From: Acidobacteriaceae bacterium
GTDB lineage: Bacteria > Acidobacteriota > Terriglobia > Terriglobales > Acidobacteriaceae
Length of the DNA: 64,000 nt
Assembly (NCBI GenBank): GCA_003170825.1
Contig: PMYL01000041.1
Span: 107,280-171,279 of the forward strand
Reading direction: 5' to 3'
Shown: one piece after another, positions 34,577 to 42,019 of the stretch
Numbering within the stretch: the stretch's first letter is position 1
Layout of the letters: each line of letters begins with the position of its first letter
Program-made: the position numbers and the translations under genes
The notes under the pieces: model-generated
What the model saw: only the letters and a program-made list of their open reading frames with translations
The model's database searches: none
Told to the model about the DNA's origin: nothing

Positions 34577-34992
34577 TGCCTTCAAAACTCCTGCGATCCT
34601 TTATTCTACGGGTCCCGGTGGGGCTGGGCAAGGTTCCGTATGGAGTTGACTGCCGGTTGGACGCGGAAGCGCCGTCAAAGTAACCCGGAGGCGGCGTCGG
34701 AGACGGTCAAATCGCCCCTCGATAGATGGTTTTGAGACCCGGAGGCCCGTTCAGCCGTCCAAAAAGCAAGCGCAATTCTTCTGGCGCGCCATTCCGTGGC
34801 GCTTCCGTGGCTTCCGTATTCCTCGCGCTGGCCGTGCGGCCGGGATTTTCCCTCGGGAAAATCCAATCGGCCTCCGCGAGCAGCCTCCGAGCGGCCCCGC
34901 TGACGCCGAGAGAACTTTGGCAGCCTTTGGGAACCGTACCGGCCATAATTGCGTAAACTGATATTCGGGGAGACCTGGAGCACGAACCGCAC
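34577..34992. other. Divergent intergenic region before the efflux adaptor
   Basis: 416 bp between the GWxTD start and the adaptor start. It holds a perfect 10-bp dyad at 34843-34864 and nothing else recognised. Confidence 0.6.
34843..34864. promoter_or_regulatory. Perfect 22-bp dyad upstream of the efflux adaptor
   Basis: GGATTTTCCC-TC-GGGAAAATCC. It could be a repressor operator for the divergent genes or a small terminator-like hairpin; it lies ~129 bp before the adaptor start. Confidence 0.45.
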
Positions 34993-36375
34993 ATGAAAAA
35001 AATACTCTTGATCGTTCTCGCCGTAGTGGTGGCCGCCGGACTTGTGGCCTTGTTCGTTTACAAGCAGCAGTCGGGTTACACCAAAGTTCTGACCGCCAAG
35101 CTGGTCAAGCAGGACCTGTCCACGGTCGTCAGCGGCACCGGCCAGATCAAGGCCAAGACCTACGTCAACCTGGGAGCTACCGCTATGGGCCGCGTCACCC
35201 ACCTCTATGTCAAAGAGGGAGACACGGTGAAGAAGGGCGAGACGGTCGCCACCATCGAGCACGTGCAGCAGGAGGCGAACGTTGAAGGCCAGCAGGCCAC
35301 CATCGCCGCCGCCAGGACCGACATTAGCGCCTACATTGCCGCGGAAAAGACCGCTCAAGCCAACGTCGAGCACGCCCAGGCCGATCTGGAACAGAAGCGT
35401 CTTGACTGGGAGCGCGCCCAGGCCCTCTACAAAGACGGCATCATGGCCAAGCAGGATTTTGACGCTAAAAAGGCGGCCTACGACCTCGATGTAGCCTCGG
35501 TGGCACAGGCCGTGGCGGGTCTCAACCAGTCCAAGGCCAATACCGATTCCCAGCGCGGGCACCTGCAGACCCAGGTAGCCAGCCTGCGCTTCAACCAGGA
35601 TCTGCTCGACAGGACCATCGCCATCGCCCCCTTTGACGGCATCGTGACCAACGAGCCCATTCGCGAGGGTGAGACGGTGGTGGAAGGCATCCAGAACGCC
35701 GAAGGCTCCACGCTGATGACCCTGGCGGACATGAGCATCGTGACCGCGGAGGTGAAGGTGGACGAGACCGACATCGTCAACATTCAGATCGGCCAGCCGG
35801 CCGAGGTCACCGTGGATGCGCTGCCCGGAAAAACATTCAAGGGTCACGTCACCCTGGTGGGCGATCAGGCGCTGCTGCGCTCTACCGGCATTGCCACCTC
35901 GCAGTCCACAACCGGCACCGAAGAGGCCAAGGACTTCAAGGTCGTGGTCACGCTCGACAGCCCCTCAAACGACCTGCGCCCCGGACTCTCGACCACCGCC
36001 AAGATCACCACTGCGCACAAGGCCAACGTGCTCTCGCTCCCCATCCAGGCGCTGACCATGCACAACCCGGAAGACGACAAACCCAAGGGCCAGGCCGGCG
36101 TGCAGGCCGCATCGAATTCGTCCGCTGCCAAGAGCGCGCCGGTGCAGGGCGTCTACGTGGTGGACAAGGACGCACGCGGCAAGCTGCGGGCCAGGTTCGT
36201 TCCCGTAACCACAGGCATTACAGGCGCCACCGACATCGAGGTGCTGTCCGGCCTCACTGAAGGTCGGGAGATCGTCATCGGCCCGTACAAGACGCTGCGC
36301 GTCTTGAAGAGCAACGCGTTGGTGAAGCGGGATACCGCCAAGCCGGTCAATTTGGCGTCCGACGCGTCAACTTAG
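34993..36375 (+). CDS. Membrane fusion (HlyD/MacA-type) efflux adaptor
   Basis: 460 aa. An N-terminal membrane helix (LLIVLAVVVAAGLVALFVY) is followed by a lipoyl half (VKEGDTVKKGETVATIEH), a long coiled coil ~85-200 and the second half (LLDRTIAIAPFDGIVTNEPI, REGETVVEG). MacA-like β-barrel and proximal domains come next. It links an inner-membrane ABC transporter to the outer membrane. An ABC ATPase follows 144 nt later; no permease is seen. Confidence 0.9.
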   Translation: MKKILLIVLAVVVAAGLVALFVYKQQSGYTKVLTAKLVKQDLSTVVSGTGQIKAKTYVNLGATAMGRVTHLYVKEGDTVKKGETVATIEHVQQEANVEGQQATIAAARTDISAYIAAEKTAQANVEHAQADLEQKRLDWERAQALYKDGIMAKQDFDAKKAAYDLDVASVAQAVAGLNQSKANTDSQRGHLQTQVASLRFNQDLLDRTIAIAPFDGIVTNEPIREGETVVEGIQNAEGSTLMTLADMSIVTAEVKVDETDIVNIQIGQPAEVTVDALPGKTFKGHVTLVGDQALLRSTGIATSQSTTGTEEAKDFKVVVTLDSPSNDLRPGLSTTAKITTAHKANVLSLPIQALTMHNPEDDKPKGQAGVQAASNSSAAKSAPVQGVYVVDKDARGKLRARFVPVTTGITGATDIEVLSGLTEGREIVIGPYKTLRVLKSNALVKRDTAKPVNLASDAST

Positions 36376-36519
36376 CAGCAGTCCAAACGCGGGCGGGAAG
36401 TCCTGCAGGCGCGGGCTTCCTCAATCCCCAGGCGGCAGAACCGGACAGACGGAACAGGACAGGAAAAACCGGACAGGCAAGACCGGCCGGGAAAAAACCG
36501 GGCAAAGGATGAGAATCGG

Positions 36520-37272
36520 ATGGCTCTGAACGGCATCAGTACCGAAGACGATGTGCGGCAGGCAGCTCTGCCAAACGGCGACATGATCGTCGTCGAGGAC
36601 CTGTGGCGCACCTACGATATGGGCTCCGAGCAGCAGGTGGAGGCCCTGCGCGGCATCTCCATGCGCATCAAGCACAATGAGTACGTAGCCATCATGGGCC
36701 CCTCCGGCTCGGGCAAGTCGACGCTGATGAACCTCATCGGCTGCCTGGATACCCCCTCCAAAGGCCGCTATTGGCTGAACGGCCAGTTGGTCAGCGATTT
36801 GGACGACGACCAGTTGGCGCGCATCCGCAACAAGGAGATCGGTTTCGTCTTTCAGACCTTCAACCTGCTGGCCAGGGCCAGTTCGCTGCACAACGTCGAG
36901 CTGCCGCTGATTTATAACGGCACGCCCGCCGCCGCGCGCCTGGCCCGCGCCAAGGAATCGCTCGCCGATGTCGGCCTGGAATCGCGCATGTACCACAAGC
37001 CCAACGAGCTCTCCGGCGGCCAGCGCCAGCGCGTGGCCATCGCCCGGGCTCTGGTCAACCGGCCCTCCATCATCCTGGCCGACGAGCCCACCGGCAACCT
37101 GGACTCCAAGACCGGCCTGGAGATCATGGCCCTCTTTGACACGTTGCACGCCAACGGCAACACCATCGTGGTCGTCACCCACGAGCCGGACATCGCCGAA
37201 TACGCCCATCGCGTCGTGCATATCCGCGACGGCCAGATCTTCTCCGACGAGCCCTCCAAGCGCTTCCGCTAG
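36520..37272 (+). CDS. ABC transporter ATP-binding protein (MacB/LolD type)
   Basis: 250 aa. Walker [11 protein letters not shown]-loop VFQTFNLL, signature [16 protein letters not shown], Walker [14 protein letters not shown] and switch VVVTHE are all present. It follows the MacA-like adaptor and should energise export. The MacB-type permease expected next is not in the window, because the following gene is a transcription activator-like protein. Confidence 0.93.
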   Translation: MALNGISTEDDVRQAALPNGDMIVVEDLWRTYDMGSEQQVEALRGISMRIKHNEYVAIMGPSGSGKSTLMNLIGCLDTPSKGRYWLNGQLVSDLDDDQLARIRNKEIGFVFQTFNLLARASSLHNVELPLIYNGTPAAARLARAKESLADVGLESRMYHKPNELSGGQRQRVAIARALVNRPSIILADEPTGNLDSKTGLEIMALFDTLHANGNTIVVVTHEPDIAEYAHRVVHIRDGQIFSDEPSKRFR

Positions 37273-37420
37273 AACGAACGTAAAGACCCGCAAAATACGA
37301 AGTTTGCCCAGCCCGGACCGGAGAGACTTCCCCATCTCTCCGGTTCATGTTTTTTCCCTCAGCGCCGATAAGACCTCTGTTGGCCAGTGAATGCTGATTT
37401 GGCCAGGGAGGCGAGCCACA

Positions 37421-38359
37421 TTGAGATCCATGCAGAGCGCCGCTCAATTCCAGCCCCAGCCTTCCGTCCCCGGCCTGACCCTTGTGGAGTTGGAGTCGCC
37501 GCCCGCCACTCACGTTGTGGGCGTAAGCGCGGCCTGGCGCAAACTGCTCATGCAGGCTGAAATGGCCGCGCCCCACGTGCAGGTGGCCGCCATTGAAGGC
37601 GAGCACGGCTCCGGCAAGCAAACCCTGGCCCGCTATCTCTTCAGCCGCTCTCCACTCGCCGCGGCCAGCTTTCAGCGCCGCGATGCCCGCGAATGGCTGG
37701 TTGCGGACGCCGATCCGGCCACCCTCGCCGGGTTTACCTATCTCGATCGCGTGGACCTGCTGGCCCCTCCGGGACAAGGGCTGCTGCTGGGGGTTCTCAA
37801 GGTGCTGCAGGACCGTCCGGCGGGCCGTGCCGTGGTGCTGGCCTCCTCGCAGACCTCCCTGCGCCAGATGGCCGGCCAGGGGCTGCTGATGCCCGACCTC
37901 GCCTTCCGCCTCACCGCTGTTCGCTTCGCCATTCCCCCCTTGCGCCAGCGCCGCGAAGATATCGCCCCGCTCGCCCAGGGCCTGCTCGACCGCATCTGCG
38001 CGCGCTATCAGCAGCGCCCCGTGATGCTGGGCCCCGGCGCGCTTGCCCGGCTTCTCCAGCACAATTGGCCGGGCAATGTGCGCGAACTGGCCAGCGTGCT
38101 GGAGGCAGCCTTGCTTGAAGCCGTCGATGGCGTCATCCGCGCCGGCGACCTCCCCGTGCCCTCCGGCCTCGACGCGCAACCCGAGCTGCAGCCCCTCCTT
38201 CACGCGGAGAACCTCTCTCTGGATGCGGTCATCCGCCACCACGTGCAATCGGTGCTCGACCTGAACCGCGGCAACAAGCTCCGCGCCGCCCGCCAGCTCG
38301 GCATCAGCCGCTCCACCCTCTACCGCATCCTCGGCAACGAAGCCATCCTCGCGCACTGA
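37421..38359 (+). CDS. σ54-activator-like AAA/Fis protein lacking the GAFTGA loop
   Basis: 312 aa from the TTG at 37421, which has GGGAGG 9 nt upstream; the ATG at 37430 is the alternative. It has an AAA-like part (EGEHGSGKQTLARYLF as Walker A, GFTYLDRVDLLAPPGQGLLL for the Walker B region, PDLAFRLTAVRFAIPPLRQR, HNWPGNVRELASVL) and a C-terminal Fis-type HTH (RAARQLGISRSTLYRILGN). The stretch that normally carries GAFTGA is absent, so contact with σ54 is unlikely. Residues for ATP use are also altered. It may be a regulator that works without σ54. Confidence 0.8.
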   Translation: MRSMQSAAQFQPQPSVPGLTLVELESPPATHVVGVSAAWRKLLMQAEMAAPHVQVAAIEGEHGSGKQTLARYLFSRSPLAAASFQRRDAREWLVADADPATLAGFTYLDRVDLLAPPGQGLLLGVLKVLQDRPAGRAVVLASSQTSLRQMAGQGLLMPDLAFRLTAVRFAIPPLRQRREDIAPLAQGLLDRICARYQQRPVMLGPGALARLLQHNWPGNVRELASVLEAALLEAVDGVIRAGDLPVPSGLDAQPELQPLLHAENLSLDAVIRHHVQSVLDLNRGNKLRAARQLGISRSTLYRILGNEAILAH

Positions 38360-38400
38360 AGGCCGCATTGAATCCGTTGGCTCGCGCTCCCACAAATGCC

Positions 38401-38502
38401 GTCATCCTGAGCGATCAATAATGGACTGTCATCCTGAGCGATCAATAACGGACTGTCATCCTGAGCGGAGGTCGCCGCGGCGACCGGAGTCGAAGGACCT
38501 GC
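38401..38502. repeat. Two partial and one full copy of the GTCATCCTGAGCG repeat
   Basis: Starts at 38401, 38428 and 38455, 27 bp apart. The first two end after GCGATCAATAA(T/C)GGACT; the third runs to AAGGACCTGC and matches 557-603. Confidence 0.85.
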
Positions 38503-38586
38503 GGTTGTTTTTTGTCGCACTGAGAGACCCGCACCGGCAGGCCGGGGTTTCACAGGCTGCGGAAAAACTCGATCTGGAGGGAGGCC

Positions 38587-38621
38587 GGGGTCCCCAGCGA
38601 CGGGTCCTTGTCGCTGGGGTG
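38587..38621. repeat. GGGGTCCCC...GGGGTG palindromic repeat
   Basis: GGGGTCCCCAGCGAC then GGGTCCTT then GTCGCTGGGGTG. Same family as 1015-1049 (in a CDS) and 45418-45455. Confidence 0.8.
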
Positions 38622-38658
38622 GAAGGCGGGGGTTTCAACCCCCGCATAAAACCAACAG

Positions 38659-38784
38659 AATCAGCGCGGGCTTTGTATCAGGGCACGACTTCAGTCGTGC
38701 CGCAAATGGCTGCAAAATAAACGCGGGCTTTAGCCCCTGAGGGAAAGCTCAATGCGTAGTGGAACTTAATCAGAGGTTCCTTAG
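38659..38784. mobile_element. MITE-like fragment with right terminal repeat
   Basis: Contains the GGGCACGACTTCAGTCGTGCC hairpin, a GCGGGCTTTAGCCCCTGA word, and ends AACTTAATCAGAGGTTCCTT, the right end of the family. The left terminal repeat is missing. It ends 4 nt before the truncated mobile mystery protein A gene. Confidence 0.65.
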
Positions 38785-38787
38785 ATA

Positions 38788-38988
38788 GTGTTTCAGACGG
38801 AACGGTCGGAACAGAACCGGAGCATCAGCCTGTATCAGCTGGGGCGGATGGCGCGGGCGCTGGAATGCGACCTGGTGTACGGGCTGGTCCCGTGGCGCCC
38901 TTCGCTGGAGGATCGGGCGATGGAGCTTGTGGAACAGGAGTTGTGGAGGAAGCGGTATACGGGGAGAAAGGCGGGGCGTAGGGCGTAG
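38788..38988 (+). pseudogene. Truncated mobile mystery protein A (C-terminal half)
   Basis: 66 codons that align with the C-terminal half of the intact protein at 41289: VFQTERSEQNRSISLYQLGR against VFYLEAREHTNTITLRSISR, then MARALECDLVYGLVP against MAQAMDCKVVYGIVP. The helix-turn-helix N-terminus is missing; the homology begins exactly where the MITE-like element ends. It is probably an insertion-truncated copy. Confidence 0.7.
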
Positions 38989-39106
38989 GGAGTAGGGAAC
39001 AGGAAGCGAGTTGGCGAGTTGGCAGGGCGGTTGCAGTGTTCTACCATTGGACGTACAATTGAGGAGCGCCAGGGAAAAGGGCGCAATTGCAGTGGAGAGA
39101 ATTGCC

Positions 39107-39415
39107 ATGCCTCAGGCCGCAGCTTTAGCAAGAACGGGAGAGCGCCGCACCCGCAGCACACGGCTCGGATTTCGCGTCGATGCCGAGACCAAGGGACTGG
39201 TGGAGCGCGCTGCCGCGCTGGAGCGGCGGAGCCTCACCGATTTTTGCCTGACGGCGCTCACCGAGGCAACGCGGGAAACCATCACGCGATACGAGAGTCT
39301 TGTGCTTTCCGAGCGCGACCGAGCGGCATTCTTCGATGCCCTGATTCATGCTCCCAAGGCCAACGCACGCCTGCGGCGCGCGTTCCGGTCGGCAGAGGAA
39401 CGGGTTCTCCGCTGA
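39107..39415 (+). CDS. DUF1778 (TacA-type) antitoxin
   Basis: 102 aa from the ATG at 39107, preceded by GGAGAGA. RSTRLGFRVDAETKGLVERA, then AALERRSLTDFCLTAL, is the ribbon-helix-helix part that represses its own promoter. The C-terminal part (ERDRAAFFDALIHAPKANAR, LRRAF) wraps the toxin. It overlaps the acetyltransferase gene (TGATG). Confidence 0.9.
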   Translation: MPQAAALARTGERRTRSTRLGFRVDAETKGLVERAAALERRSLTDFCLTALTEATRETITRYESLVLSERDRAAFFDALIHAPKANARLRRAFRSAEERVLR

Positions 39416-39939
39416 TGGAGCGGACGCGGGCGGATCTGTACCGGCTCGAAACGCTCGGGAAGCAGCATGACCGGGATCGGTTCCGCTGCGGGGTGGAAAG
39501 CCTCGACGCCTATTTGAAGACCCAGGCCTCGCAGGATATGCGGCGCAAGGCGAACGCTGTCTTCGTGCTGGTTCCGGAGGATTCGCCGGGAAGGATTGCG
39601 GGGTACTTTACGCTGTGCGCGCATGGCCTTTCGCCGGGAGCTATCCCCGAGGAGGCGCGCAAGCATCTCCCGCGCTATCCGCAAGTGAGCGCCACGCTGC
39701 TCGGCCGCCTGGCCGTGAGCGCGGACCTTCAAGGGCACGGGCTGGGCGCGATTCTTTTGGCGCAGGCGCTGCGCAAGGCTTATGAAAATGCCGCCGTGGT
39801 CGGCTCCTCGATGGTTGTGGTGGACGCGATCGACGAGCGGGCAGCGCGGTTCTACCGGGCGCACGGCTTTATTCCACTGCCCGAGTCGACGCGGCTGGTC
39901 TTGCCCATGCGGACGATTGGCGGCCTAATGCCGGGGTAG
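39415..39939 (+). CDS. GNAT acetyltransferase toxin (TacT-type)
   Basis: 174 aa from the ATG at 39415, overlapping the antitoxin stop by one base. FRCGVESLDAYLKTQASQDM, then IAGYFTL and LLGRLAVSADLQGHGLGAIL (acetyl-CoA loop QGHGLG), VVVDAID and ARFYRAHGFIPLP are the TacT pattern; the family acetylates the amino group of charged aminoacyl-tRNA. The Tyr in FYRAHGF is the likely acid. Coupling with a DUF1778 antitoxin makes the module nearly certain. Confidence 0.92.
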   Translation: MERTRADLYRLETLGKQHDRDRFRCGVESLDAYLKTQASQDMRRKANAVFVLVPEDSPGRIAGYFTLCAHGLSPGAIPEEARKHLPRYPQVSATLLGRLAVSADLQGHGLGAILLAQALRKAYENAAVVGSSMVVVDAIDERAARFYRAHGFIPLPESTRLVLPMRTIGGLMPG

Positions 39940-40049
39940 GGACTGAGGGAATAGGGGATAGGGAATAGGAAGCGAGTCGGCGAGTCAGCGGGTCAGCGGG
40001 CGGGTTCGGGCGAGGCGGGAGAAGGCAGGCCAGCCAGATCGCGTCCGTA

Positions 40050-40290
40050 ACGCGGGCTTTGTATCAGGGCATGGCCGGGTACCCTCTGGGTGCCGTGCCG
40101 CAGAACCTGCAAGGAGGAATCGGGCTTTAGGGAACCTCTGATTAAGTTGACGTTTTGAAAGGGCACGGCTTTAGCCGTGCCAGAAATGGCGCAAAATCAA
40201 CGCGGGCTTTGTATCAGGGCACGACTTCAGTCGTGCCGCAAATGGCTGCAAAATAAACGCGGGCTTTAGCCCCTGACCTGGGGCACCCAT
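40050..40290. repeat. Nested MITE/REP-like repeats
   Basis: A degraded GCGGGCTTTGTATCAGGGCA unit at 40050 is followed by a left terminal repeat GGGAACCTCTGATTAAGTT (~40129) with GGGCACGGCTTTAGCCGTGCC (40160-40180), then a second GCGGGCTTTGTATCAGGGC/ACGACTTCAGTCGTGCC unit and GCGGGCTTTAGCCCCTGA to 40276, then GACCTGGGGCACCC. Confidence 0.75.
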
Positions 40291-40400
40291 TCGAATAAAC
40301 TGAGATGAGATCTGGGCCACCCGCCAGTTGGAAGTTTTTGATATGGAATGGGTTAGGTGGGGCCCCCTGGCTTCACGGGTTCACAGTTTGCGTGTTCCCC

Positions 40401-40432
40401 GGGTGCCCCAGGTCTCGCTTTTGAGACCTGGG
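40401..40432. repeat. GGGTGCCCCAGGTCTC hairpin repeat
   Basis: GGGTGCCCCAGGTCTCG and TTTTGAGACCTGGG with a perfect CAGGTCTC/GAGACCTG stem. Confidence 0.8.
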
Positions 40433-40472
40433 AAAACACGCCCGCATCGTCGAAGAAAAAGAGCACGCGCTC

Positions 40473-40871
40473 TCACCCTTCCGCTTCCACGCCTCCGCCG
40501 CCCGTCTCCTCGTCGTACTCCGGCGGTCCCTGCCATTGCGGCTCCATCGCCAACTGCTCCGCCAGGCTCGGCCCCCGCTTCTTCTTCACCGGCTCAGGCC
40601 GCGGCTTCTTGCCCTCCGCAAGCCGAACCAGCTCCTTGGTGCTGGGCAGGTCTCCTGTCAGTGCCTTCTCCGTCAGCAGATCGGCAAGCTCCTTCGCGTT
40701 CCGGCCCACCCGCCTGTCCGCAGCCTGCCGCAGTCGCTCTATGCCGTCCTTGCGCGCCGATTCTGCCCGTGCACGTGTCCGGCTCGCCCATTCACGTTGC
40801 CTCTTATTGGTTGTATTGCTTGTCTTCCCTTTCGCCTTCTCTGTCGTCAACTCCTGCTGTGCTTCGGCCAT
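40473..40871 (-). CDS. Small charged hypothetical protein
   Basis: 132 aa from the ATG at 40871 (MAEAQQELTTEKAKGKTSNT); GGAGAG lies just before it. Lys/Arg/Glu-rich with likely helices (SRTRARAESARKDGIERLRQ, then KELADLLTEKA) and a KKKRGPSLAEQLA segment; the end is Gly/Glu-rich. Not recognised. Found inside the repeat-dense accessory stretch. Confidence 0.55.
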   Translation of the reverse strand: MAEAQQELTTEKAKGKTSNTTNKRQREWASRTRARAESARKDGIERLRQAADRRVGRNAKELADLLTEKALTGDLPSTKELVRLAEGKKPRPEPVKKKRGPSLAEQLAMEPQWQGPPEYDEETGGGGVEAEG

Positions 40872-40977
40872 CTCTCCGTCATTTCCGGCCACGCTCCACG
40901 GACCCTCGCGCCCGCAGTAAAGGAGCATGGGGCAATCCCGCTCCGGAATCGCCTCATCATCGCATTGTCAGAATTGT

Positions 40978-41119
40978 CTTTAAGGAACCTCTGAACAAGT
41001 CACAGTTTTGAAAGGGCACGACTTTAGTCGTGCCGCAAAGGCCGCAAAATCAACGCGGGCTTTAGCCCCTGAGGGAATGCCGGTATAGGCAGACGAACTT
41101 AATCAGAGCTTCCTTAAAG
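40978..41119. mobile_element. MITE-like element with 23-bp terminal inverted repeats
   Basis: 142 bp. Left end CTTTAAGGAACCTCTGAACA, right end TAATCAGAGCTTCCTTAAAG. The interior has GGGCACGACTTTAGTCGTGCC-type and GCGGGCTTTAGCCCCTGA words as in 30898-31036. This is the most complete copy in the window. Confidence 0.8.
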
Positions 41120-41288
41120 AATTCCGGTATCTTTCCTCTCCCTGCGCCGCGCGCCGCGGAGATGGCCTGAACAAGATCAGGAAGGTGCTCTCCCGCCTTC
41201 CGTTCTACGCTTTTCTCATTTCCGTTTGTCTGCTCTTAGCGTACCGGAAAGCCACATAATTTCCTGCAAACCGCCCCCACCCTGTTCC

Positions 41289-41654
41289 CTATTCCCTGTT
41301 CCCTGTTTTTCCCACCCCCAGCACGGCCGCCCACAGTCGCTCCTCCGCCAGCTCCTCCAGCGTCTTCCCGCCCATGGGCACAATCCCGTACACCACCTTG
41401 CAGTCCATTGCCTGCGCCATGCGCGAAATCGACCTCAGGGTGATTGTGTTTGTATGCTCTCTTGCCTCAAGATAGAACACCACCGAACGGTTCACCCCCA
41501 TCTTCTTAGCGATCTCCGGTACCGGAACACGCAGCGCCTGCCGCACCGCCCGCAGCAGCCCATTGGTCGGATTTTTCTCCATTCCCGCGCGCCGGTAAGG
41601 CCGCATCTCCACATCCAGCTTCTTCCGCGCCAACTTCCGTTCCATCTCCCGCAT
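41289..41654 (-). CDS. Mobile mystery protein A family HTH protein
   Basis: 121 aa from the ATG at 41654. An N-terminal helical part with LARKKLDVEMRPYRRAGMEK is followed by XRE-type HTH (MGVNRSVVFYLEAREHTNTI) and ARISRMAQAMDCKVVYGIVP-like C-terminus. Usually paired with the Fic-domain mobile mystery protein B; none is seen here. The region is repeat-rich, in keeping with the family's scattered distribution. A truncated relative lies at 38788. Confidence 0.8.
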   Translation of the reverse strand: MREMERKLARKKLDVEMRPYRRAGMEKNPTNGLLRAVRQALRVPVPEIAKKMGVNRSVVFYLEAREHTNTITLRSISRMAQAMDCKVVYGIVPMGGKTLEELAEERLWAAVLGVGKTGNRE

Positions 41655-41768
41655 CGTCCACCCCCCGGCTTTGATCATTGACCACTGATCCCTGACCCCT
41701 GATCCCTGATCCCTGTTCTAACGGTATCCAAAACGCACCTAATTCCATGCAAAAAGTGCCCAAAATCG

Positions 41769-41930
41769 CACTAAAAACAGGTTCTTTTGAATGTTTTGGT
41801 CCGCTCATATCTCTGCATTTCCGCAAAATCGCTCCGCTCAAACACCTGCATTCTTCAAGATCGGAACTGCCTTCTCCATTTCGTAGGCCTATAAACCGCC
41901 GGAATTCTCTCTTTTGTCGGTCTAAGCACG
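41769..41930 (+). repeat. Degenerate element upstream of the DUF885 gene
   Basis: CTAAAAACAGGTTCTTTTGA, then ATGTTTTGGTCCGCTC, TGCATTTCCGCAAAATCGCTCC and TATAAACCGCCGG...TTTTGTCGG. These blocks appear in the same order, reversed, in 43890-44076. The function is unknown. Confidence 0.55.
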
Positions 41931-42019
41931 TAGCGAAAAGCACTGGTCCCCGATCTCTGATCCCTGTCGCTTGCTCTACACTCGACGGGAAGGTGATTTC
42001 GCTTGAGAGGTCGATTCCG

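Larger units (their letters stand above)
38360..38787. other. Repeat-dense intergenic block
   Basis: 428 bp almost filled by dispersed repeats: two GTCATCCTGAGCGATCAATA units and one full copy (38401-38502), the GGGGTCCCC palindrome (38587-38621) and a MITE-like end (38659-38784). No gene. Confidence 0.8.
39940..40472. other. Repeat-filled intergenic block
   Basis: 533 bp: GGGAATAGGGGATAGGGAA and CGGCGAGTCAGCGGGTCAGC words, nested MITE/REP-like copies (40050-40290) and a hairpin repeat (40401-40432). No gene. Confidence 0.8.

Noticed and set aside
38360-41700. Prophage or integrative element
   Set aside because: No integrase, structural phage gene or conjugation gene is seen; the block is explained by small repeats, a toxin-antitoxin pair and a mobile mystery protein A.
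41747-42019. Extended N-terminus of the DUF885 protein
   Set aside because: The extra 91 codons lie in a degenerate element, lack family features and would hide the signal peptide that begins at the TTG 42020.
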